Assembly (NCBI GenBank): GCA_938017765.1
Contig: CALIJH010000089.1
Coordinates: forward strand, 1 to 6,766
DNA: 6,766 bases
Direction of reading: 5' to 3'
DNA from: an uncultured Leptotrichia sp.
GTDB taxonomy: Bacteria > Fusobacteriota > Fusobacteriia > Fusobacteriales > Leptotrichiaceae
In this document: in pieces, positions 1 through 5,345 of the stretch
How the letters are laid out: each line of letters begins with the position of its first letter
Numbering within the stretch: the stretch's first letter is position 1
Program-made: the position numbers and the translations under genes
The notes under the pieces: model-generated
What the model was told of the DNA's origin: nothing
The model's database searches: none
The model's input: the letters and a program-made list of their open reading frames with translations, nothing else

Positions 1-33
1 AATTAGTTTTTACTACATTCTATTTATTATGTC

Positions 34-72
34 AGTTTTAATTAGCTCTAACTTAGCTTTAACAGCTCTAAC
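34..72. repeat. short degenerate 9-bp tandem repeat downstream of the last PepSY gene
   Basis: On the plus strand agctctaac occurs at 44-52 and 64-72, with the one-mismatch copy agctttaac at 55-63. A weaker relative, agttttaat, lies at 34-42. The copies sit head to tail with 0-2 bp between them. The stretch lies just past the stop codon of the 209-residue PepSY gene and, read leftward, stays open in that gene's frame for 21 codons before TAG. I see no promoter, clear terminator or recognisable gene in bases 1-78. It could be slipped-strand expansion in a gene tail or simple low-complexity intergenic DNA. Confidence 0.55.
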
Positions 73-78
73 AATATG

Positions 79-708
79 TTAGTCTCTATTTACTTCCCAA
101 CTTAGTATTTCTCCTGTCAGAGCATCTATATCGAATTTATATTCAGTATAATTGTAGAGAATTTTTCCTTCGTAGACAACTCTGCCGTTTTCCTTATCCA
201 GTTTAATTCTGACAACATCGCTTCTTTTAGCTCCTGAAACTCTCGAGATAGCTATTTCTTTGGCTTTTTCCTCTCCGATGTAGTTAGTTTTATCTACTTT
301 TGTTTTATCGGTTGAACCGTTAGTAACAGTAGTTTTTCCTGTATTTGTATCAGGAAGAGTGCTTATATTTACGCCTAAATCTTTTTGGTTGTAACTTATT
401 ATTTCTCCTGTGTTTGCATCGATGTCATACTGATATCTTTTTTTCTGAGTATAAAATTCGATTTCATAAATAAATTTTCTGTTTTCTTTGTCTAATTTTA
501 TTTTAGAAATTTTTGCTTCTTTTTTAGGAACTTTTGAATGAGAAATAGCCAATTCTTTAGCTTTTTCAATGGAAATCTTTATATCTGCATTGGAAATTTT
601 TATTTTTCTGGGTTCATTTTTACTTGCATAACTGTTAGTAAAAAAGGCAGTTACCAGTATAAATAATGCCAACAGTCCCAGACTTGCAGCTAAAAATCTA
701 TTTTTCAT
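79..708 (-). CDS. exported protein with two PepSY domains
   Basis: This is a 209-residue exported protein. Residues 1-29 form a signal peptide: MKNR, then a hydrophobic stretch of about 20 residues, then the likely cleavage site SYA|S. Two PepSY repeats follow, at about 46-106 and 143-205. Each has an amphipathic helix (KAKELAISH, KAKEIAISR), a KIKLDKEN-type strand and the closing motif DIDAxTGEI (residues 95-103 and 193-201). A Thr/Lys/Gly-rich linker (about 115-141) joins them. PepSY domains are small secreted or membrane-attached modules, often linked to protease inhibition or envelope processes; the actual ligand here is unknown. The ATG at 708 has an AGGAG 7 nt upstream. It is the third of three neighbouring PepSY genes, 31 bp after the previous one. 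Its second domain closely resembles the single domain of the 106-residue paralogue, including the ends EVNRD and DVDRD, so duplication is likely. Confidence 0.9.
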   Translation of the reverse strand: MKNRFLAASLGLLALFILVTAFFTNSYASKNEPRKIKISNADIKISIEKAKELAISHSKVPKKEAKISKIKLDKENRKFIYEIEFYTQKKRYQYDIDANTGEIISYNQKDLGVNISTLPDTNTGKTTVTNGSTDKTKVDKTNYIGEEKAKEIAISRVSGAKRSDVVRIKLDKENGRVVYEGKILYNYTEYKFDIDALTGEILSWEVNRD

Positions 709-739
709 AGTAATTCTCCTTTCTTATCTCTGCTTTAAC

Positions 740-1333
740 TTAAAAAGCAGTAAAATCTGTCTCTTCAGATTTGGTAATATCCCCTTTAAAAGCATTGAGA
801 GTAAATTTATAGTCTTTTCCTTTGGAAATAACTCTGACTTTGTATACAGGAAGATTATTTTCTTTATCTATTTTTATTTCGTATATTTCTTCTTCCGTAA
901 CTTCAGGCATTTTATTGAGAATAATTTCCTTGACTTTGTCATTTCCTATATAATTTGCATTTGAGTTAAGATAATCTCTGCTTCTTAAGGAATAATTCAA
1001 AATTTTTCCTTCGTTTGAACCTACAATGTAATTGTAATCATTAGTATCGGAATTAAGGACGATTTTGTAAGTAAGTTCCTTATCTTTCTGTTCCATAAGA
1101 ATTTTACTAACATTGGCATCATCTTTAGTCAATCCCGCATGAGCAAGAGCAATCTCTTCGGCTTTAACAAAGGTAATCATTGGTTTTGCATCGACTACCT
1201 CTTTATATTTTATTTTTGTAGTTTGGGGTTCTCTTCTCTTTTTATTACTTTTTTTTCTTGTATTAGCCGCTATAAGCGTAGTTCCTGATAAAATAATACC
1301 AAGAAGTATTATCATTATAATTCTATTTTTCAT
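740..1333 (-). CDS. exported protein with two divergent PepSY-like domains
   Basis: This is a 197-residue protein counted from the ATG at 1333. Residues 1-23 are a signal peptide with likely cleavage LIA|AN, and a strongly basic stretch follows (about 26-36, rich in K/R). Two PepSY-like repeats lie at about 53-115 and 128-190, recognisable from the helix segments (VKAEEIALAHAG, NDKVKEIILNK) and the strand KIDKENNLPVYKVRV. The closing DIDAxTGEI motif seen in both neighbours is degraded here to IVGSNEGKI and TLNAFKGDI, so the usual aspartates are gone from both domains. It lies 27 bp after the 106-residue gene and 31 bp before the 209-residue gene, with a good Shine-Dalgarno. An extracytoplasmic role related to its neighbours is inferred. 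The loss of conserved residues suggests a changed ligand or relaxed constraint. Confidence 0.85.
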   Translation of the reverse strand: MKNRIIMIILLGIILSGTTLIAANTRKKSNKKRREPQTTKIKYKEVVDAKPMITFVKAEEIALAHAGLTKDDANVSKILMEQKDKELTYKIVLNSDTNDYNYIVGSNEGKILNYSLRSRDYLNSNANYIGNDKVKEIILNKMPEVTEEEIYEIKIDKENNLPVYKVRVISKGKDYKFTLNAFKGDITKSEETDFTAF

Positions 1334-1345
1334 CAAATTCTCCTT
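1331..1345 (-). promoter_or_regulatory. ribosome binding site that favours ATG 1333 over the adjacent TTG 1336
   Basis: Read leftward the sequence is AAGGAGAATTTGATG. A TTG codon (1336-1334) directly precedes an ATG (1333-1331) in frame. GGAG lies 3 nt from the TTG, which is too close, but 6 nt from the ATG, which is normal. The start is therefore placed at the ATG, one codon shorter than the longest reading. Confidence 0.75.
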
Positions 1346-1360
1346 TAAAATTTATGTTGA

Positions 1361-1681
1361 TTAGTCTCTGTCAACATCCCAGCTTACGACTCTTCCCGTA
1401 ACAGCGTCAATATCAAATTCATACTCAAAACCGTTATAAAGAACTTTTCCCTCATAAACCATTCTTCCGTCCTCACGGTCGAGTTTTAACTTTACTACAT
1501 GACGATTTTTCGCTCCGGGAATCCTTGAAAGGGCAATAGCTCTTGCTCTACTTTCTCCAATGTAGCCTTTCTGACTTTTAGTTGCGTAATTTGAATATGA
1601 AATCTTTTTACCTGCTGCAAAAGATGACAGTCCTAATATAGTTATTCCTAATAATGTTATTTTTAAAATTTTATTTTTCAT
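1361..1681 (-). CDS. small exported single-PepSY-domain protein
   Basis: This is a 106-residue protein with a signal peptide at residues 1-22 (MKNK, then a hydrophobic core, likely cleavage SFA|AG). A short spacer leads to one PepSY domain at about 39-103: helix GESRARAIALSR, strand KLKLDREDGRMVYEGKV, closing motif DIDAVTGRV (90-98) and the tail SWDVDRD. The ATG at 1681 has GGGAGG with a 5-nt spacer. It is the first gene of the PepSY trio and lies 138 bp downstream of the histidine kinase gene behind its own predicted promoter. It is nearly the same as the second domain of the 209-residue protein, so the two probably arose by duplication. Single-domain PepSY proteins encoded beside two-component systems are a known arrangement. 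A role as target or accessory of the upstream kinase/regulator pair is inferred from position only. Confidence 0.88.
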   Translation of the reverse strand: MKNKILKITLLGITILGLSSFAAGKKISYSNYATKSQKGYIGESRARAIALSRIPGAKNRHVVKLKLDREDGRMVYEGKVLYNGFEYEFDIDAVTGRVVSWDVDRD

Positions 1682-1724
1682 AATTTCCTCCCGTAATCTT
1701 TATAGTTATTTTTTATGTACAATC

Positions 1725-1733
1725 ATTATATCA
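1725..1733 (-). promoter_or_regulatory. extended -10 promoter for the PepSY genes
   Basis: The minus strand reads TGATATAATG here, a perfect TGnTATAAT extended -10. No good -35 is found 16-18 bp upstream, where the sequence is ATTTTT-like. A start near 1718 would give a leader of about 37 nt before the ATG at 1681. A consensus extended -10 with a weak -35 suits a promoter helped by an activator such as the response regulator encoded upstream; that link is inference. Confidence 0.6.
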
Positions 1734-1780
1734 TAAAAATATTAAAGAAAAATGAGAGGTATAAATTTTTTGTTTGTTTC

Positions 1781-1793
1781 GGAAAAGATTTCC
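1781..1793. repeat. short perfect inverted repeat upstream of the PepSY promoter
   Basis: GGAAA at 1781-1785 and TTTCC at 1789-1793 are separated by AGA. The centre lies about 69 bp upstream of the predicted PepSY transcription start. No T-run follows it in either direction as an intrinsic terminator would require. It may be a protein-binding site, but a 5-bp dyad could arise by chance. Nothing else clear is seen in the rest of the 1682-1819 gap. Confidence 0.25.
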
Positions 1794-1819
1794 TAACAAT
1801 ATACTTTAAAATCAACAGG

Positions 1820-3169
1820 TTAAAGATTATAAGGCAGCTCAAAAGTAAAAATACTTCCTTTTCCAAGTTCACTTTCCACTGAAATAGTTCCTTTATGAGC
1901 CTCTACAATCCATTTGACCATAGATAGTCCAAGACCTGCATTTTCTCCTGTTCTGGACGGATCTGCCTGAAAAAATCGTTTCCAGATTTTTTCTATATTT
2001 TCTTCTGAAATCCCTATTCCGTTATCAGAAATTTTTCCAATGATTTTATTATTATTTTTGAATACTTCCACAAGGATATTTCCATTTTCCTTACCATAAG
2101 TAATAGCGTTGGAAATAAGATTTATAAAAAGTCTCATAATCATTATTTCATCACCTTTTATATGTATATTAGGAGTAATATTTTCATTAATTATAATATT
2201 TTTTTTATCGGCACTGCTTTTCTGGGAGTCGATTACAATTTCTGCAAGTTCACTTATATTCAGAACCTCTATATTGAGTTTCTGATGTCCTCTGTCTATC
2301 CTTGCCAAAGTCAATAGCTGAGAAATAAGACGGGAAACTTTTTTGGACTCCTGAAGAACAATTTTCAAAGTATCTTTTGCTTCTTCAAGGGATTGGGAAT
2401 TTTCTATTCCATATTCACATTGGGAAATAATAACGGATACAGGTGTTCTAAGTTCGTGAGATACGTCGGAAGTAAATCGGGCTTCATTCTCAAAAGAACT
2501 CTGTAATCTGTCAAACATCGTATCAAAGGTGTTTGCTAAAGTGGAAAGCTCGTCATTTCCTTTACCCAAATTTATTCTTCTGGATAAATCATTTCCTTCA
2601 TTGATTTTTTCGGCGATACTTCTTATTTTTTCAATAGGCTTGAAAGAATTATTTGCTATGATATAACCGTTAATGGCTGTAAATATAAGAAAAAACGGAA
2701 ATATTATTAAAGAAATATAAAATATAGTTTCAAGGGCATTTTCAGATTCCGAAGCCAAAATAACTCCTCTCACTTTTATATCTCCGTATTCTCCATAAGT
2801 TTTTTTTGCCTGATAAATATACCATTTTTTCTTATTATTTTTGACAGTTTTTATCTCACCGTCCGTCAAATGCAAGTCATCTTTCATAAGTAGAGGATAA
2901 TCACCGTAAATAAATCCGTTTTCATCGTAAATAGATATATGAACATTGTTGTTTAAAGTAATGAGGTCGCTGTCTATATCGAGTTCATTTTCATAAAAAT
3001 CAATCTCCTGAAAAGTTCCTGTAACAGTATTTTTGAGATTTTTATAAACAGCATTTCTTATAATGTTTTCACTTATATAGAAAATAAGTCCTAAAAAAGT
3101 TATTATGAGGGCTATCATAAGACCTATATACCAAAATGTAATTTTTGATTTAATAGAAAGTTTACTCAT
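1820..3169 (-). CDS. membrane sensor histidine kinase (HAMP-HisKA-HATPase_c)
   Basis: This is a 449-residue class I sensor kinase. TM1 is at about 11-32 and TM2 at about 148-171, enclosing an extracytoplasmic sensor region of about 115 residues with no motif I recognise. A HAMP linker (about 172-225) leads to the dimerisation domain with H-box FTSDVSHELRTP, in which His238 is the expected autophosphorylation site. The ATP-binding domain follows: N-box around Asn350-Asn354 (NLISNAITYG), G1 box DNGIG (382-386), F-box FFQAD and G2 box GLGLS (412-416). All catalytic elements are intact. The ATG overlaps the regulator's stop by 8 bp (ATGAGTAA), which implies translational coupling, and GGAGAAGG lies upstream. 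It should phosphorylate the regulator encoded immediately upstream. The stimulus is unknown; the downstream PepSY genes suggest an envelope or extracellular cue. The architecture resembles the ArlS, CusS and BaeS type, but the orthology cannot be settled by eye. Confidence 0.95.
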   Translation of the reverse strand: MSKLSIKSKITFWYIGLMIALIITFLGLIFYISENIIRNAVYKNLKNTVTGTFQEIDFYENELDIDSDLITLNNNVHISIYDENGFIYGDYPLLMKDDLHLTDGEIKTVKNNKKKWYIYQAKKTYGEYGDIKVRGVILASESENALETIFYISLIIFPFFLIFTAINGYIIANNSFKPIEKIRSIAEKINEGNDLSRRINLGKGNDELSTLANTFDTMFDRLQSSFENEARFTSDVSHELRTPVSVIISQCEYGIENSQSLEEAKDTLKIVLQESKKVSRLISQLLTLARIDRGHQKLNIEVLNISELAEIVIDSQKSSADKKNIIINENITPNIHIKGDEIMIMRLFINLISNAITYGKENGNILVEVFKNNNKIIGKISDNGIGISEENIEKIWKRFFQADPSRTGENAGLGLSMVKWIVEAHKGTISVESELGKGSIFTFELPYNL

Positions 3170-3848
3170 TTTCGACCTTCTCCACTTTCAGAACATAACC
3201 TACGCCTCTTATTGTATGTATGAGTTTAGGAGTATAGTCATCATCTATTTTTTTTCTTAGATATCTCACATAGACATCAATCACGTTTGTTCCTCCCTCA
3301 TAATCATAGTTCCATATATGCTGCTCGATTTTATCCCTTGTGAGAACTTTTTCTTTGTTTCTGATCATATATTCAAGTATGGTAAATTCACGAGCGGAAA
3401 GTTTTATAGCATTGTTATTTCTCGTTACCGTCTGGGAATCACAGTCCACTATTAAATCTGCTATTGTAAATACATTGTTTACATTGTTTGAAGTTCTTCT
3501 CAACATAACACGTATTCTGGCGAGAAGTTCATCAAAAGCGAAAGGCTTTACAAGATAGTCATCCGCTCCGTAATCAAGTCCTTTTACTCTGTCATCGATA
3601 CCGTCTCTCGCGGTCAGGAGCAGTACGGGAGTTTTTATTTCCTGAGAACGTATTTTTTTCAATACTTCAAATCCGTCCAGTTTCGGTAACATAATATCCA
3701 GAATGACGGCATCATAGTCAGTGGAAAATATATAATCAAGGGCTTCTTTCCCGTCAAAACAACTGTCTACTCCATATTTTTCCAGTTTAAGTTTTTTAAC
3801 GATTATGTCATTCAGATTTTTTTCATCTTCAACTACCAGTATTCTCAT
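3162..3848 (-). CDS. OmpR/PhoB-family response regulator
   Basis: This is a 228-residue two-domain transcription factor, the usual length for the family. The receiver domain (1-115) has the acidic pair Glu7/Asp8, phospho-acceptor Asp51 (VILDIMLP), Thr79 (LLLTARD) and Lys101 (VKPF), so it is fully competent for phosphorylation. The winged-helix DNA-binding domain (about 127-222) shows LSAREFTILEYMIRN, the recognition-helix region NVIDVYVRYLRKKID and the wing IHTIRGVGYVL. Upstream it overlaps the Rep_3 gene by 20 bp, with its Shine-Dalgarno (AGAGAGG) inside that gene's last codons. Downstream it overlaps the kinase gene by 8 bp. All three are therefore likely made from one message with coupled translation. 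Likely targets are its own operon and the PepSY genes, by analogy with other such systems; no binding site could be proven here. Confidence 0.96.
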   Translation of the reverse strand: MRILVVEDEKNLNDIIVKKLKLEKYGVDSCFDGKEALDYIFSTDYDAVILDIMLPKLDGFEVLKKIRSQEIKTPVLLLTARDGIDDRVKGLDYGADDYLVKPFAFDELLARIRVMLRRTSNNVNNVFTIADLIVDCDSQTVTRNNNAIKLSAREFTILEYMIRNKEKVLTRDKIEQHIWNYDYEGGTNVIDVYVRYLRKKIDDDYTPKLIHTIRGVGYVLKVEKVENE

Positions 3849-5055
3849 TTTTACCTCTCTTTCCTAATTTTTTAATGATTTTATCAGGTAAATAGACCCT
3901 GATAATAGATTTTTTGTTTAAACAATATTTTACATAAATTTCTATTTCATCATTGGAAAATTCAAATATATCCTGATCTTTAAAAAAACGAATATTTTTT
4001 AAATTTATAACTCCTGTAGTATATTGTAACATATCTATTTTAGGATAGTAAGTTTTGATTATATTAATATTCTGCATAAGTATATTATATAGGATAACAG
4101 GAGATTTAACAACCTCATTTATATTTATATATAATTTTAATTTTTTGGAAGCCAAATCAAGCAAAAGAGCCTTTTTCAATTTTTTTTCAAAATCATCGGA
4201 AGAATAATTTTTCAGGCATTCTATATTGTCATATACATATTTATGTCCTTTTTTACCGGAATACATAAGAAAAAGATTATATATTTTTTCAGGATTAGTA
4301 ATCCTGTCTTTGACCAGTTCCAGCATTCTATATATAGCTTGGTCATAAAGTACGGGAATTTGTCTTGATTTATTTATTGTAAAATTAATCGCGGTAATTT
4401 TATTACTCCCTTTTAATCCTGACTTGATTTTTTTATATTCGACATTAAAATCTGTAAAAGTATTAATATCTGAAATAGCTTTTTTCAGGACATATCTTTC
4501 AAAATCAAAAAATCTTGGATATTTGTCAGTAGAATTCAGATATTCTTTTAAGGAACTCAGTGGAATAGCAAATTCTTTCTTGTTTTGAGCTGTTTTTATA
4601 ATATTGTTGTAAAGGCTAAATGAAATTTGCTCTTCCATAAATATAAATTTTTCAATTTCCAATAAGGAAAATATATTTTTCTGATTGGAAAAACAGTATT
4701 TAAATTCATCAGTAAAAAAAATCTGGCAGAAATTTGCGTTAATTATAAAAGATGAAATAAGAGCAAAAGAGCCTGAATATTTTCCTGATTTGACAGGTAT
4801 TTCAAAAAATATCTGTTTTTCCATGAGTTTCTTCAGAAAAATGTTGAAATCCTTTACACTGTCTAAATTTAACGTAGTAATTATTTCATTCAATTCAATT
4901 TCCAGTTTATTCAGTGATTCGGGGTAGGAAATAATCTTGAAGAAAAGTAATTTCAAAAACAGTCTTTCTTTTTTTGTAGTTATTTTGGAAAATTTCAAAT
5001 TTATATCGCTTTTTACATTGTTTACAATATTTTGTGAGAAATATATATTTTTCAA
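3829..5055 (-). CDS. Rep_3-family replication-initiator-like protein with a long C-terminal extension
   Basis: This is a 408-residue basic protein. Residues about 142-228 match the second winged helix of Rep_3 (RepB/RepE-type) initiators: SFSLYNNIIKTA, then PLSSLKEYL, then the hallmark YPRFFDFERYVLKKAISDIN, TDFNVEYKKIKSG and a closing AINFTI strand. Residues about 20-125 fit the preceding winged helix in outline only. Plasmid Rep_3 initiators bind iterons to start replication and repress their own gene through an inverted repeat. The rest (about 230-408) is a further 180 residues, mixed helical with many Lys and Ile, that I do not recognise; typical family members end far earlier. It is the first gene of the two-component operon, overlapping the regulator gene by 20 bp, which is unusual for a plasmid initiator. 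It may be a domesticated DNA-binding regulator, a relic of an integrated plasmid, or a true initiator on a large replicon. Confidence 0.8.
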   Translation of the reverse strand: MKNIYFSQNIVNNVKSDINLKFSKITTKKERLFLKLLFFKIISYPESLNKLEIELNEIITTLNLDSVKDFNIFLKKLMEKQIFFEIPVKSGKYSGSFALISSFIINANFCQIFFTDEFKYCFSNQKNIFSLLEIEKFIFMEEQISFSLYNNIIKTAQNKKEFAIPLSSLKEYLNSTDKYPRFFDFERYVLKKAISDINTFTDFNVEYKKIKSGLKGSNKITAINFTINKSRQIPVLYDQAIYRMLELVKDRITNPEKIYNLFLMYSGKKGHKYVYDNIECLKNYSSDDFEKKLKKALLLDLASKKLKLYININEVVKSPVILYNILMQNINIIKTYYPKIDMLQYTTGVINLKNIRFFKDQDIFEFSNDEIEIYVKYCLNKKSIIRVYLPDKIIKKLGKRGKNENTGS

Positions 5056-5070
5056 GTTATAATACCTCCT
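5053..5070 (-). promoter_or_regulatory. strong ribosome binding site with TTG start codon of the Rep_3-like gene
   Basis: The minus strand reads AGGAGGTATTATAACTTG. A full AGGAGG (5070-5065) lies 9 nt before a TTG at 5055-5053. No ATG or GTG is available nearby: the next in-frame ATG is about residue 78, inside the N-terminal domain. TTG is therefore the credible start. A weak start codon behind a perfect Shine-Dalgarno may tune initiator dosage. Confidence 0.8.
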
Positions 5071-5073
5071 AAA

Positions 5074-5114
5074 AAACGAAAAAAATTTATATTGTTTCCG
5101 TTATAAAATTATAT
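5074..5114. repeat. copy 1 of a 73-bp-spaced imperfect direct repeat (Rep_3 gene leader)
   Basis: This copy begins AAACG plus an A-run, passes through TTGTTTCCGTTAT and ends AAAATTATAT. The second copy begins at 5147, exactly 73 bp on. On the minus strand it reads ATATAATTTTATAACGGAAA, then an AT-rich stretch, a T-run and CGTTT. The arms AACGGAAA and TTTCGTT form an imperfect dyad with a one-base bulge. It lies just upstream of the Rep_3 gene's ribosome binding site. It contains a TATAAT but no acceptable -35, so it is not an obvious second promoter. It could be an operator or initiator-binding site, or a leader hairpin. Confidence 0.55.
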
Positions 5115-5146
5115 GAAAATTTAATATTATTTAATTATCTAAGCAC

Positions 5147-5190
5147 AAACGAAAAAAAATATATAGTTTTCCGTCTTTTTAAAATTATAT
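5147..5190. repeat. copy 2 of the 73-bp-spaced imperfect direct repeat (overlaps the Rep_3 promoter)
   Basis: This copy begins AAACG plus eight A, contains GTTTTCCGTC and ends AAAATTATAT like copy 1. It differs by about 3 bp of insertion and several substitutions in the middle. The minus-strand arms ACGGAAAA and TTTTCGT again make a bulged dyad. Its right end is the -10 element of the predicted Rep_3 promoter, so a protein bound here would cover the transcription start. This matches the classical layout in which Rep_3 initiators repress their own gene at a dyad. That role is inference. Confidence 0.55.
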
Positions 5191-5212
5191 TGTAAATAAA
5201 TAAAAAAATCAA
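5184..5212 (-). promoter_or_regulatory. promoter of the Rep_3 / two-component operon
   Basis: On the minus strand TTGATT (5212-5207) and a perfect TATAAT (5189-5184) are separated by exactly 17 bp. Transcription would begin near 5177 and give a leader of about 120 nt before the TTG start at 5055. The -10 lies inside the right end of repeat copy 2. This is the best leftward promoter in the intergenic region. Confidence 0.65.
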
Positions 5213-5268
5213 GAGGGTAAATAATATTTTAATAAAAAAAATAAAAAAGAGTATTAAAAAAATTGCTT

Positions 5269-5297
5269 TTGACAAACAGAAAAATGTGAGGTATACA
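5269..5297 (+). promoter_or_regulatory. promoter of the PTS EIIC gene
   Basis: A consensus -35 TTGACA (5269-5274) is followed 17 bp later by TATACA (5292-5297, four of six consensus bases). Runs of six or seven A just upstream (about 5229-5262) resemble an UP element. The start would be near 5304, about 40 nt before the ATG at 5346. The weak -10 coincides with a short direct repeat that may be an operator. Confidence 0.6.
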
Positions 5298-5305
5298 AGA
5301 GGTAT
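5288..5305. repeat. GAGGTAT direct repeat over the EIIC promoter -10 (candidate operator)
   Basis: GAGGTAT occurs at 5288-5294 and 5299-5305, 11 bp apart start to start, about one helical turn. It covers the -10 and the predicted start of the EIIC promoter. GTATAC (5291-5296) inside it is a 6-bp palindrome. PTS sugar genes are commonly controlled by a dedicated repressor or activator, so a binding site here is reasonable, but no regulator gene lies in the window. Confidence 0.35.
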
Positions 5306-5345
5306 CCAAAGAAAAAATTAAATAAAAAGTTTTAGGAGGTCATTT

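Noticed and set aside
1334..1336. TTG at 1336 as the start of the middle PepSY gene
   Set aside because: It is only 3 nt from the GGAG of the Shine-Dalgarno. The adjacent ATG at 1333 has normal 6-nt spacing.
1760..1786. Shared regulator motif between the PepSY promoter region and the Rep_3 repeats (GAAACAA followed by A/T runs)
   Set aside because: The match is short and spacing differs by 2 bp. In such AT-rich DNA it is not convincing by eye.
1781..1793. Intrinsic terminator between the kinase and the PepSY genes
   Set aside because: The 5-bp AT-rich stem is weak and no T-run follows it on the minus strand, so read-through from the kinase gene into the PepSY genes is expected.
3340..3558. 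Open frame of 72 codons on the plus strand
   Set aside because: It lies antisense inside the response regulator's conserved domains, has no ribosome binding site of note and resembles no protein family.
4685..4927. Open frame of 80 codons on the plus strand
   Set aside because: It is fully antisense to the N-terminal part of the Rep_3-like gene and its translation has no recognisable features, so it is a shadow.
5056..5268. Plasmid origin with iterons next to the Rep_3 gene
   Set aside because: Only two long imperfect copies 73 bp apart are present. True Rep_3 origins usually have several near-identical iterons of about 20 bp. The flanking two-component and PTS genes look chromosomal, so an origin is not called.
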